A stretch of 64,000 nt of DNA, from contig QMRV01000005.1 in assembly GCA_003649445.1 (NCBI GenBank), forward strand, positions 6,109 to 70,108, read 5' to 3'. The notes beneath the pieces are model-generated. The model saw only the letters and a list, made by a program, of their open reading frames with translations, did not search any database and was not told the origin of the DNA. Of the stretch, positions 19,250 through 28,503 are shown one piece after another. Position 1 is the first letter of the stretch; each line of letters opens with the position of its first letter. The stretch is from Thermoprotei archaeon (GTDB lineage Archaea; Thermoproteota; Thermoprotei; Thermofilales; B15-G2). Made by a program: the position numbers and the translations under genes.

Positions 19250-19485
19250 TTTTCTTCTCTGCTCATGCGAATAACTTTAACAAGCTCAGAGGAAGGTATT
19301 TCTTTTAAAATTTCTTGTACTTTCTTTAAAGTCTCCTTAATTTCTTCCTCTTCTCTTTTCCTAACTTTTTCTTCTAAAACTCTTTTAATAATCCTATTAA
19401 TGGAAAATGAAATATTGTACTTCTTAAGCTTTAAGTAAAGACCTCTATTAATCTTAGCGGACACTGGTGTATAAATCACTAGCAT
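19246..19485 (-). CDS. VapB-like antitoxin without a working toxin
   Basis: This 79-residue protein has an N-terminal VSAKINRGLYLKLKKYNISF segment resembling the strand-helix start of archaeal VapB ribbon-helix-helix antitoxins, then a highly charged helix (KVRKREEEEIKETLKK). It precedes a decayed PIN fragment, overlapping it by a few bases. It may be an orphan antitoxin that still represses or cross-neutralises other toxins. Confidence 0.6.
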   Translation of the reverse strand: MLVIYTPVSAKINRGLYLKLKKYNISFSINRIIKRVLEEKVRKREEEEIKETLKKVQEILKEIPSSELVKVIRMSREEK

Positions 19486-19749
19486 TACTTACTACTACAA
19501 GTAATACATATTGCTTACTATTGTGGAAATAATGTAAGGAGTTTTCGAAATATAACAGGTGTTACTTACTATTACCTATTTTCTCTAAATACTTGATATT
19601 CTATTTGTAATAGCTAAGTTTCAATATTTATCTGCTAAGAATAGATTAAGCAAATTCATTTCATTATTTATACTCATTTATAGGAAAGAGAATATTTTTT
19701 AAAAAAGAATAGGTAAAGCATATATACTCAGTGCTAAGAGAGATATTTG

Positions 19750-21027
19750 ATGAAATGGGGGAAAATTAGGTCTAGGAAACCAGTATACATAGCATTGTTC
19801 TTCATGATAATCATTACCTTAATGCCTTTCATTATTTCATCAGAGCCAGAAAATATACTCTATATGCTTTTCTTAGATTGGCTACAAGGAAAGCCAAGCG
19901 GATTAATTAAATTACATTTAAACATTCCAGAAAAAGGAGTGTACTATGTTCTCATTATAAATTATACGAAAGTACCAGGCAAAATAATTTATTCATCTCG
20001 ACATATAAATCCTGCTACAATAACTTTTAAAGTATGGAGAATTCCTAAGAGAGTAGACCATATTAACGGAAAAACTGTAGTCAGATATTTTGAACAAACA
20101 TACTATATTTTCGTAAGAACACGCGACAAAATATACTCAAAAGTAGTAATTATAGAGCCAGAAAAACCAATAACAGTCATTAATGTAAAGCCGGAATTTG
20201 TTAGAAAAGCACCCCCTGTTACACTTTCAAGTAATCCTACTTCATACCATATGGGTACAACATACAATTATCAAAATGTAATAATAGGAGAGTATCACTC
20301 GATTCAAGGAATAAGTGTTTCATGGGGCTTTACTAGCGGAGACGAATACAGAAAGATAAAAATAGAGTTCTATGAAAGAGGAGCATCAATAACAGGAGAA
20401 GACTACTTAGCTTACAAGCGAGGAGAATATAATTTAAATAAACTTCCTTGGTCAAGGCCAAGTTCGCCAGGGAAATATCTTACAGAAATTGGACGTATTG
20501 GCTGGACTGCTAGCGTTTCTGGAGGGACATGTGCTAAGGTAAAGGGTCGAGTAAAATACTGTTACGATATGTTCTGTACTGAATATCCAGATGACTTGAC
20601 AGCAGATTTCATATTGACAATGGTGCCCGTGAAGCTTACAGGATATTGGAAGGATGGAACATTTTCTTGCAGTAAATGTGGAAGAAGAGCTCCATCCAGT
20701 TATGCTGGTATCATAGAGTCAGGAAATAGAGAAGGAATTATCGTTCTGGGATCAGGAGGGGGATATAGGTCGTGGAGTACTTCCTTGAAATTTACTATAG
20801 GGATAACTATAAAGTGTCCGACGCAATATTCAGGTACTACGGTATCAATAGGTTTTACGTTTACATACACTGTTTCTAGCTCTAATGTATATTGTGAGGC
20901 TAAGCCGAAGATACACGTTGTAAAGAGTTCAGATTATGTGAATAAAGATCTCTACTATTGGTTTGAAGGAAGTCCTTCTGCTAACTCAGAGGTAGTTCAC
21001 TTCTCTTGGACGCCTCCTAGTTCTTAA
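19750..21027 (+). CDS. Secreted or membrane-anchored protein of unknown function
   Basis: The 425-residue product starts RSRKPVYIALFFMIIITLMPFII, a signal peptide or anchor (about residues 6-28). The remainder is beta-rich, with many Ser/Thr/Tyr and several cysteines, including CSKCGRR near 300 and further Cys in TCAKVKGRVKYCYDMFCTE. Disulfides or a small zinc knuckle are possible. I choose ATG 19750 over the TTG immediately before. It is the first of several unrecognised exported proteins in this region. Confidence 0.65.
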   Translation: MKWGKIRSRKPVYIALFFMIIITLMPFIISSEPENILYMLFLDWLQGKPSGLIKLHLNIPEKGVYYVLIINYTKVPGKIIYSSRHINPATITFKVWRIPKRVDHINGKTVVRYFEQTYYIFVRTRDKIYSKVVIIEPEKPITVINVKPEFVRKAPPVTLSSNPTSYHMGTTYNYQNVIIGEYHSIQGISVSWGFTSGDEYRKIKIEFYERGASITGEDYLAYKRGEYNLNKLPWSRPSSPGKYLTEIGRIGWTASVSGGTCAKVKGRVKYCYDMFCTEYPDDLTADFILTMVPVKLTGYWKDGTFSCSKCGRRAPSSYAGIIESGNREGIIVLGSGGGYRSWSTSLKFTIGITIKCPTQYSGTTVSIGFTFTYTVSSSNVYCEAKPKIHVVKSSDYVNKDLYYWFEGSPSANSEVVHFSWTPPSS

Positions 21028-21156
21028 GGCGATTAAGGTGTTGACATTTAAATGTTTTATGCTTTTTTACACTATTCTTGTGAAAAGAAATTTTTCCTTT
21101 GAATTGAAAAAAGTAGTTTTTTATTGACTAGTGTAGCGTATAGAGCTAGTGAGAAA

Positions 21157-22380
21157 ATGAGTGTGGTTACTGTAGAAGAGAAGTTGGCTATGGAGGGCGG
21201 TGAGCCTGTTATTAAGAAAAAGCTGCCTCCGTGTTTTCCTGGTGCGCTTTTTATAGATGAGAAAGAAGAGAAGTCTGTTTTAGAGGTTCTTAGGAGTAAG
21301 TCTCTTTTCCGCTACTATGGGCCAAATCCGCTATTTAAGGTAGAGAAATTCGAGAAAGCTTTCGCTAAGTATATTGGCCGTAAGTACTGTTTGGGCGTTA
21401 CATCGGGCTCTGCTTCGCTTTACGTAGCCTACAAGGCGGCTGGAATCGGGCAGGGAGATAGAGTGCTTGTTCCAGGGTACACGTGGATAGCTACTCCGCA
21501 GGTAGCTGTGTGCTGTGGAGCAAAAGTAGTCGTAGTCGATATAGATGAGTCGCTTAACATGTCTCCTGAAGCACTAAGCGAAGTGTTGAGCGAAGAAGAT
21601 AAGCTGGTTGTTCCAGTACACATGAGAGGTGCTCCAGCAGACATAGAGGAGATTGTGAAAATAGCTAAAGAAAAAGGTGTTCCTGTAATCGAGGACGTGG
21701 CTCAAGCATGTGGAGGAAGCTTTAAGGGAAAGAAGCTTGGCTCCTGGGGAGACATGGGCTGCTATAGCTTCCAGCAAAACAAAAACATCACTGCAGGCGA
21801 GGGAGGAGCAGTAGTCACAGACAACGAAGAGCTCTATAAGAGGGCAGTAGCTTTTCACGATGTCGCTGCCTACTACAGGAAACCTGGCTATATTCCGCCG
21901 ATACCTGGATTAAACTTCAGAATGTCTGAGTTAACAGCAGCTGTTCTAATAGAGCAGCTAAAGAAACTAGACGACATTGTCGCGAGAATGAAGAGAGCGC
22001 AGAAAATTATTAGAGAAGCAGTCGAAGAATGTAGTGGCCTCGAGCTCAGGAAATTGGTCGACGAGAAAGGAGATACAGGCGTATGCGCAGTATTCTTCCA
22101 CAAAACAGACGAAAAAGCAAGACTTTTCACCAAGGCACTTAGAGCAGAAGGAGTTCCCGCAGGAGTACTCTATTCTCCTGAAGCAAAATACGAGGGACAC
22201 GCATGGATAAACTGGAAGCCTCTCATAGGCGACTACATGATAGTACCCAAAGGCATGGGAGAGAAAACACTAGACTTGCTCAGCAGAGCAGTACACATAA
22301 GTATATCGCCGCTGTACACAGAAGAGGACGCAGAGCTCATAGGAAAAGCAATAAAGAAAGTCTACAAGAAAATACACTAA
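21157..22380 (+). CDS. DegT/DnrJ/EryC1/StrS-family PLP-dependent sugar aminotransferase
   Basis: This aminotransferase of about 407 residues keeps the family PLP lysine in SFQQNKNITAGEGG (near residue 209 from this start), the PLP-phosphate loop GSASLYVAYKA, and the D-VAQACGG segment. Relatives convert ketosugars to aminosugars for glycans or surface polysaccharides. ATG 21157 gives a normal start (EEKLAMEGGEPV); a TTG at 21124 would add 11 residues. Surrounding genes encode exported proteins, consistent with a cell-surface role. Sugar-dehydratase partners are not in the window. Confidence 0.85.
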   Translation: MSVVTVEEKLAMEGGEPVIKKKLPPCFPGALFIDEKEEKSVLEVLRSKSLFRYYGPNPLFKVEKFEKAFAKYIGRKYCLGVTSGSASLYVAYKAAGIGQGDRVLVPGYTWIATPQVAVCCGAKVVVVDIDESLNMSPEALSEVLSEEDKLVVPVHMRGAPADIEEIVKIAKEKGVPVIEDVAQACGGSFKGKKLGSWGDMGCYSFQQNKNITAGEGGAVVTDNEELYKRAVAFHDVAAYYRKPGYIPPIPGLNFRMSELTAAVLIEQLKKLDDIVARMKRAQKIIREAVEECSGLELRKLVDEKGDTGVCAVFFHKTDEKARLFTKALRAEGVPAGVLYSPEAKYEGHAWINWKPLIGDYMIVPKGMGEKTLDLLSRAVHISISPLYTEEDAELIGKAIKKVYKKIH

Positions 22381-22642
22381 AAGAGATAATCTATATAACC
22401 TAAGTTTTCCTAGAAAATATAGTGTTCTCCAAAACAAACACAAACAAAAATCTAAAAGCAACTAAGTTCAAAAAGCTGAGCATTATTCTAGTAGACTAAT
22501 TTAAACAATTACCGTTATTTTAGCAACGACGACCTTATTTTCTTTTAAACTTTAATCAAGTAATTCTATTTTTGCCTTATGACTATATCTTATGGAAAAA
22601 GAGAGAGAAAGAAATATATTCTAGCAACAAAAAGATAATTTC

Positions 22643-23125
22643 GTGGGTTTCCTGAAAGAAGAAGAAATAAAAAAGATAATATTACTAAGTTTAACTATAG
22701 TGTTATTAGTATATGGAGGAGGACTTATGGCTATTCGAGCAGAAGAAGAACATATCGCGGAATCTAACGACTGGAATGCTTACGTTAAGGAAAATCCCCA
22801 TAGACAAGCTGTTGTAGTATCTGAGCTTATAGGTTTCTATTATGACTATGAAACATATTTTCATAAAATACAAATACACGGAGAAGGAAAATGCGGGCCG
22901 TCTGAGTACATTGAGCCAGCAGGAAACTTAATTCTCGAATATTGGTTTGTGGGGTATGAAGGAGGTATTGAGCATGATGTAATAGAAGTAGACGAGGATA
23001 GCTATACTCAGTCTTTTCCAGGTAAATATGTAGACTCGAAATTAGAAGTCAGCAGAGGATTCATAGATTGGTGTACTCATGAGACTGTGTGGCTAGAAGC
23101 ACTCACGAGGCTGAAGTATCCCTAG
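22643..23125 (+). CDS. Small exported protein, unknown
   Basis: The 160-residue product starts with a charged segment and a TM or signal helix (KIILLSLTIVLLVYGGGLMA, residues 10-29). The remainder is acidic, with two cysteines (KCGPS, DWCTHE) that could form a disulfide. Initiation is at GTG. It lies 15 bp before the next anchored protein, so they form a two-gene operon. Not recognised. Confidence 0.6.
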   Translation: MGFLKEEEIKKIILLSLTIVLLVYGGGLMAIRAEEEHIAESNDWNAYVKENPHRQAVVVSELIGFYYDYETYFHKIQIHGEGKCGPSEYIEPAGNLILEYWFVGYEGGIEHDVIEVDEDSYTQSFPGKYVDSKLEVSRGFIDWCTHETVWLEALTRLKYP

Positions 23126-23140
23126 ATAATGGGTGAGAGC

Positions 23141-24163
23141 ATGTTATTAAGAAAAAGTCTATTATTAAATAATAAGGGTTTCAGTGTAGCTTGTATAGCT
23201 GTATTCTTATCTTTAATGATTTTACTTATTATTGTTCAAAATAAGTTAACAGTACTTCAAGGCGAGTCTCAATTCTGTTCATTAAACTACGTAATATATA
23301 GACTGCCCAGTAAATTGAGTACCGTCAAAAAATATCCTACTTTACTTAAAGTTCCTGAAGCCAAAAATACTAATAGAGATTACATATCCCTTTATATGCT
23401 TAATGGAGAAAAAATAAGGATTAAGTGTAGAGATGCTTTTATTAGAATAGATTTTATTGAAACTAAAAATAATAAATACGTTTTAGCTGAAATTAAACTA
23501 ACAATTATTGATTTAAATAATAGGACTAAAACGATACTAGCTAATGAAATCTTGATCAACAAGGAAACTAGAGAAGTTTTTCTACTAAATGGTACAAGAA
23601 TAGGTATTACTGCAGTATGGCTTCCTTTAAGCTGGCTTAATCACGGTAAATCTATGCGTATTAGCGAGACTCTTGGAATGAAGTCTATTAAATATTCCCC
23701 TATGGGAGAATATTTAGCTGATTTCAAGTGGCTCGGCTGGAGAAAAGCTTACGTAATTTCAGCTGACATGTATGACAGTGAAGCAGCTATACTCATGACA
23801 AAAGACGATATACTTAGTAAAAAGGAAACAAAATACTGGAAAGTACTTAAAGTATATAAAAAGTATTCTAAAGAACTTGGAAGAAACGCTACCTTTGCCT
23901 TAATTTTATGGAAAACTGATAATTCAACTGAAGAAATACCGCTGGAAAGCAACTTTAAGAGAGCAAAATTAAAGAGGGGGTATTATCTCATAGGAGTAAA
24001 TGTCTATGACGCTGAGACAGGTTTAGCTAATCACTTACCAGTAATAGACCCTTTATTAGCAGCACTAGGGATAAAAATAAATTTTGAAGACTTCTACTTA
24101 TATAAATATGAAATAAAAGCAATTAAAGAAAATCATCTAAAACACTATATTGATGCTCCCTAA
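23141..24163 (+). CDS. Anchored extracytoplasmic protein, unknown
   Basis: This 340-residue protein has one N-terminal TM helix (ACIAVFLSLMILLIIV, about residues 16-32) and a soluble, lysine-rich outer part. A strong GGTGAG sits 5 bases before ATG 23141, so I choose this over ATG 23129. It follows the small exported protein in the same operon. No domain recognised. Confidence 0.6.
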   Translation: MLLRKSLLLNNKGFSVACIAVFLSLMILLIIVQNKLTVLQGESQFCSLNYVIYRLPSKLSTVKKYPTLLKVPEAKNTNRDYISLYMLNGEKIRIKCRDAFIRIDFIETKNNKYVLAEIKLTIIDLNNRTKTILANEILINKETREVFLLNGTRIGITAVWLPLSWLNHGKSMRISETLGMKSIKYSPMGEYLADFKWLGWRKAYVISADMYDSEAAILMTKDDILSKKETKYWKVLKVYKKYSKELGRNATFALILWKTDNSTEEIPLESNFKRAKLKRGYYLIGVNVYDAETGLANHLPVIDPLLAALGIKINFEDFYLYKYEIKAIKENHLKHYIDAP

Positions 24164-24305
24164 GCTTAATTCTAAATATTTTTATTTATTTCAAACCAGT
24201 TTTCAATAAAATGTTTTATCTTAATTAACTGTTTTCACTAATTCAAGGTAATCTAAATTCTCTTAAATGTATCAAATTCCTGTAAATAATGAAATCTTAT
24301 ATATT

Positions 24306-24722
24306 TTATTTCCTTTCGCACTTAAGTATTTTAACACCTTCTCTAGAGCACACTTCAATTAATTCTTTATCGTAAGTCAATATAGGTAAGTTTAGTTCTT
24401 TAGCTATGCTGAGAATTAATTTATCATTAAATTCTTTAAATGGGATACCGTTATCTTTTACTATTTTTAGTGCTTCTTTGAAGTTTTTACGCTTAATAGG
24501 AACTATTATAAACTTATTGTCTTCAAGAAGCTCGTTGAGCCTTTTTGCAATAAATTTATCGCTTAAGCCGAGTTTCTTTAAAACGAGAATATATTCTATT
24601 AGTACAATAGATGGTATTAGGACGAAGGATGCTTTAGATAAAAGGAGCTTTACTTCTTCATGGAAATCTGAGTCTTCAATAGTATCATAGACGAGGACAT
24701 TTGTATCTACTATGAATTCCAT
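24306..24722 (-). CDS. vapC: VapC-type PIN toxin
   Basis: This 138-residue PIN domain is intact: FIVDTNVLVYD (D6), SIVLIEYI (E43), FNDKLILSIAKE (D98) and LTYDKEL. It overlaps the antitoxin by 13 bp. It is one of the few TA toxins in the window with no lesion. Confidence 0.85.
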   Translation of the reverse strand: MEFIVDTNVLVYDTIEDSDFHEEVKLLLSKASFVLIPSIVLIEYILVLKKLGLSDKFIAKRLNELLEDNKFIIVPIKRKNFKEALKIVKDNGIPFKEFNDKLILSIAKELNLPILTYDKELIEVCSREGVKILKCERK

Positions 24723-24973
24723 TCAACAACACCACTCCAGGACTCTTCAATTAATTCCTCTATTTTTTCTGGAGGAAGTTTTCTACCCAGCTTAACTGTT
24801 GATCTTTTTCTAGTTTTTCTTTCTTTTAAATGTTCCTCAAGAATCTCAAGTTTTCTCAGCTTCTGGTTTATAAGATATGAAATTTTCTTAGTAGTACCAT
24901 ATTTCTCAATAGACTCTTTTACAAGCTTCTGATAAATATCATCATCTAGTAGCACAGTAGTTTTAACTACCAC
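24710..24973 (-). CDS. vapB: Ribbon-helix-helix VapB-type antitoxin
   Basis: From GTG 24973 the product is 87 residues: VVKTTVLLDDDIYQKLVKES is a typical ribbon-helix-helix start, and the second half is a basic and then acidic toxin-binding tail. The frame is open 20 codons further upstream to an ATG at 25033, but that extension is not family-like. It overlaps the toxin start. Confidence 0.75.
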   Translation of the reverse strand: MVVKTTVLLDDDIYQKLVKESIEKYGTTKKISYLINQKLRKLEILEEHLKERKTRKRSTVKLGRKLPPEKIEELIEESWSGVVEWNS

Positions 24974-25242
24974 AAGTTTCTTTACGGCTATATGGTAATA
25001 AATTTTACGGCAGAATATCGAATTATAGCACATAGATAATTATTCCCGTTTACAACAACTGATGTATAAGTATTTAAGAAAACTGAGCAACTTGCTATCT
25101 ACTCCGAAAACAACTTAGTCTCTAAATATACAAATCAAGGATAGTTCATTGAATTTCTTGATAAATCTTCAATGAGAATAATTTTACCTAATTTTTCTCT
25201 TTTTTAAAAAATACCACAAGAAATATAAGAAATTTCTGAGCT

Positions 25243-25641
25243 ATGTTTTATGTGAGAATGTTAGTAAATACAAAAATGTTACTCGCAATAATGGCTATCA
25301 TTTCACTAACACCACTTGCTATAGCAGTGTTTCGATCTAATGTAAGCGGGACGGTGCCAGCGGAGGGCTACAAGATTCTTGGAGAATGGGATGGAGTAAC
25401 TTATTCAGAGTATACTATTTATTACTCACCAATTGATGTTATTATAGCTTTAGTTATAGTAGATACATATATAGATCAGTCAGATGTAACTCTTTACCTC
25501 CCTACTGCAGGAGGATACATTCATGCATCTCATGTTCCCTCATTATATGCATGTATTGAGCGCGCCGTACTAGTAAATGACAATGATATATCAGTATCCT
25601 ACTCTGGTACACTATATGTAGAGACAGTGTATGACCCCTAA
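25243..25641 (+). CDS. Small secreted beta-rich protein
   Basis: The 132-residue product has a signal peptide (KMLLAIMAIISLTPLAIAVF, about residues 11-30) and a compact beta-rich mature part with one cysteine. It is the first gene of an operon with an anchored partner 11 bp downstream, repeating the small-secreted plus anchored arrangement at 22.6-24.2 kb. Not recognised. Confidence 0.6.
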   Translation: MFYVRMLVNTKMLLAIMAIISLTPLAIAVFRSNVSGTVPAEGYKILGEWDGVTYSEYTIYYSPIDVIIALVIVDTYIDQSDVTLYLPTAGGYIHASHVPSLYACIERAVLVNDNDISVSYSGTLYVETVYDP

Positions 25642-25652
25642 GAGGTGAGAAT

Positions 25653-26219
25653 ATGAGGAAATACTTATTATCTTTGACTGCAGTTCTACTAGCAGTAATA
25701 GTTGGACTGACAATAGTTCACTTGACAGTTAATAACGCAAGCAAATATAGCTTAAGGAACGAATACCTTATAACAAAGGAATACCCTGCGCAAATATGCG
25801 ACGGAAATACAGATAGGTATTCGGAGGCTATAGCTTTAGCTAAAAAGGTTTTAAGTAAGTATCCGAAGATATCAGAAGACTATCTGTTAAAAAAGTATGG
25901 GCTTAAAGTTACTCCACCTTCAAAGAAAGATATTAAAGAATTTCTGGAGAGAAATAAGTTCGGGTTATTAGCGGGATATGGCTGGGTATACGTGCTAGAT
26001 TCTAGGACGGGAAAAATATTAGGTATGCTAACTAAAAAGACAAAGCTCAATGTGGGAGATAGACTTCTCTTCGTGGTGCATTTAATTACATTTAATGGTA
26101 CATACGTAGGAACTACAGTATATGAATGGATCGTAGTAAAATTAAATGCTGAGAAAAACTTTCCCATAGAAGGCAAAACAAAAGTAATAGGATGGTTTAA
26201 AATGCAAGTAAAACCCTAA
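25653..26219 (+). CDS. Anchored or secreted protein, partner of the preceding gene
   Basis: The 188-residue product begins with a TM or signal helix (LLSLTAVLLAVIVGLTIVHL). It then has a helical segment (YSEAIALAKKVLSKYPKISE) and a beta-rich region (WVYVLDSRTGKILGML). GAGGTGAG lies just before ATG 25653, a strong ribosome binding site for an internal operon gene. Not recognised. Confidence 0.6.
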   Translation: MRKYLLSLTAVLLAVIVGLTIVHLTVNNASKYSLRNEYLITKEYPAQICDGNTDRYSEAIALAKKVLSKYPKISEDYLLKKYGLKVTPPSKKDIKEFLERNKFGLLAGYGWVYVLDSRTGKILGMLTKKTKLNVGDRLLFVVHLITFNGTYVGTTVYEWIVVKLNAEKNFPIEGKTKVIGWFKMQVKP

Positions 26220-26425
26220 CTATTTATATTTTTCTCCCTAAGATTTGTATTAAGTGTTAATTATTTCTTTTCTAAAAGTCTTAGTTCTCAATAGTACTGT
26301 GAATAAAAACACCTGTATCTGCTATAGATTCTATTCGATAATATTTTTAAAGTTTTCAGCAAAGTGTTATCGCTAGTTAAGAAGCTCATAAGTTATTTCT
26401 GTAAAATAATTTGGAATTAAATAGT

Positions 26426-27253
26426 TTATTTAATTAGGCCTCTTTCTTTAGCTTTTTTAAGGTAAAATTCTTTATATGACATTATTTGTACTCCTTTATC
26501 TAGAGCATACTTTACCATTTCTTTAACTATTTTCATTTCAGGGTCTTTCCAGAAGCTCGAGTGGTCGTGTTGGACATAGCACCAGACCAAATTCTTTTCT
26601 GCAATATAGTCTATTGTCTTTTTAACATAGTCTAAGTATTCTTCTCTAGACTTATGTCTCTCTTTAAGCGCATTATCGTGCCATCCTTGTATAGGGAACT
26701 CGAGTATAGGCGGGTATGTTGGAACATATTCGTCGTACCAGAAAGGCTGTATATCGAGGCTTACTGGAGGAGAATCTCTCTCGTTTCGCTCCCAGCTTCT
26801 CGTAAATCTTATTCCAATACGCCATAAAGCTTCAAGTAAGTCTGGCATATCGAGTAAGCCTCGGTAGCAGCCCCATGGAGCAGTCAAACCAATGCACTCG
26901 ACTCCTAGTAGAGCTTTAAGAAGCTCTGAAGTAATTCGTACTTCAGCTTCTATTTCCTTGGGATGTGCTCCTTTAATTAATTTGTTGCCTCTATACTCTA
27001 TTACAAGTGTTTTAAACAGTATATGTGAAAATGTATGTTGTTGAAAATCTATTAAATGAGAGTATTTCTCTTTAACTCTTTTAAATTCATTTAAATGATA
27101 TATTAGAGTCTTGCCTAGCACAAAGAATGTGCATGGAGCACCGTATTCGTCATGGATTTTCGGCGCAAGTTCAAGGAACTTCACAGTAGTGTCTGATCTA
27201 TGTTGAGTCTCGACATCATATCCTATAAGGAGAACAGGTTTACTGGAACTCAC
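26426..27253 (-). CDS. Polysaccharide deacetylase (NodB-like)
   Basis: This 275-residue carbohydrate esterase family 4-type protein has catalytic base D13 in GYDVE, metal histidines H73 and H77 in QQHTFSH, and a TAPWGCYRG motif 3. No signal peptide is seen, so it may act in the cytosol on nucleotide-linked or lipid-linked sugars, or on an unusual substrate such as allantoin (puuE-like members exist). It stands alone. Confidence 0.82.
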   Translation of the reverse strand: MSSSKPVLLIGYDVETQHRSDTTVKFLELAPKIHDEYGAPCTFFVLGKTLIYHLNEFKRVKEKYSHLIDFQQHTFSHILFKTLVIEYRGNKLIKGAHPKEIEAEVRITSELLKALLGVECIGLTAPWGCYRGLLDMPDLLEALWRIGIRFTRSWERNERDSPPVSLDIQPFWYDEYVPTYPPILEFPIQGWHDNALKERHKSREEYLDYVKKTIDYIAEKNLVWCYVQHDHSSFWKDPEMKIVKEMVKYALDKGVQIMSYKEFYLKKAKERGLIK

Positions 27254-27357
27254 ATTAAGAATAGTGTCCGATAAAATAAAACACTTAGCACGAAATAAAA
27301 TCTACACTAAAATCGAGCATAAAAATCAATTATCTTTTATAAGAACTTAAGGTGTGT

Positions 27358-27380
27358 CTATACACTCTTTAAGTGTATAG
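27358..27380. repeat. Perfect 9-bp inverted repeat
   Basis: CTATACACT and AGTGTATAG flank a CTTTA loop in the 310-bp gap between the deacetylase start and the thrB stop. It could be an operator for the deacetylase, transcribed away from it, or an RNA hairpin. The rest of the gap shows no gene. Confidence 0.5.
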
Positions 27381-27563
27381 TGCTAAGTAGTATTTGTCCT
27401 TCCATAAGATCAATGTAGAGGTAGCGGTCTTTTCAGAGTAGAATACCTACCATAAATTTAAGCACTTTCCAAGATTCCGTCTCCTTTCTATGTAAAAAAT
27501 GGCGCTGATTTTTATGCTGTTAGCAGAAATAATTCTTTCAACTTCTTATTGATCAAAAACTTA

Positions 27564-28493
27564 TTATTCAATTATGTGTGCTGGTGGAGCTAAGTGAGCC
27601 TGCTTTATTTTAACTGATATTCCTTCGTTTTCGTAGACTTCTTTTACTACTTTTTCTACCGTTGAGGAGGTTTGTTCATCGACTAGTATTAGTAGCGAGG
27701 GTCCTGCTCCGCTTATGGCTACTCCTTTTGCACCATTAGTTAAAGCTACTTCCCTTATTTTGCGGTATAGTGGTACATATACTTCTCTTGCGGGCTCGAC
27801 TATTTCATCAAACATTCCTTCGCCTAGGACTTTGAGGTTGCCTGTAGTCAAGCCGTATATTAGTGCGGCTAGTCTGCCTGCGTTTCTTACGTGTACTTCT
27901 AGAGGTATTTTCTTGGGTATGATACTTCGTACAATACTTGTTTTTCTTAAGGGAGCTTTTACTTCGGGTAAGACTATTAGGAAGAGTGGTTCTACTGGAG
28001 GCTTTATTTTAATTACTTTGAGTGGTGTGAAGCTGTAGAGTACTACTATGTGTCCTAGATAGCTTGCAGCGACGCTTTCGTAGTGTCTTATTCCAGCTGA
28101 TATGAGTTCTCCTTCGCCAGCATATTTTATGGCTTCTTCTGGTGAAAGCTCTATGCCTAGTGTTTTTGATACTGCGAGCACGGCCGCTGCCGCTGAGGCT
28201 CCGCTACTGCCGAGTCCTTTTTCCACGGGAATTCCTTTCCACAGTTCAAGGTATACTCTGTAAGGTAGCTTTTTCTCTTCGAGCATGTATTCTACTGCGC
28301 GCTTAGCTGTATTCAGTTCTTTTGAAAGATTTTCGCCGTAAGGTCCTCTAATATCGGTTATCACTACTTCTGGCTTACTGTCTTCAGAGTAGTCTACTAC
28401 GGATACTTCGTCGTAAAATGCGTCTAGTGCTGCTGCAACGAGGTCAAATCCTGGCCCGAGGTTAGCTGAAGAGCAGTATGCGCGTGCCTTCAA
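27564..28493 (-). CDS. thrB: Homoserine kinase
   Basis: This 309-residue GHMP kinase phosphorylates homoserine in threonine biosynthesis. It starts with the family SSANLGPGFD motif, has the ATP loop GLGSSGASAA (residues 93-102) and the C-terminal AISGAGPSLL motif. Length is normal. It lies 10 bp downstream of the radical SAM gene on the same strand, so they are probably co-transcribed. Confidence 0.93.
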   Translation of the reverse strand: MKARAYCSSANLGPGFDLVAAALDAFYDEVSVVDYSEDSKPEVVITDIRGPYGENLSKELNTAKRAVEYMLEEKKLPYRVYLELWKGIPVEKGLGSSGASAAAAVLAVSKTLGIELSPEEAIKYAGEGELISAGIRHYESVAASYLGHIVVLYSFTPLKVIKIKPPVEPLFLIVLPEVKAPLRKTSIVRSIIPKKIPLEVHVRNAGRLAALIYGLTTGNLKVLGEGMFDEIVEPAREVYVPLYRKIREVALTNGAKGVAISGAGPSLLILVDEQTSSTVEKVVKEVYENEGISVKIKQAHLAPPAHIIE

Positions 28494-28503
28494 CGCGCAT
28501 CCC

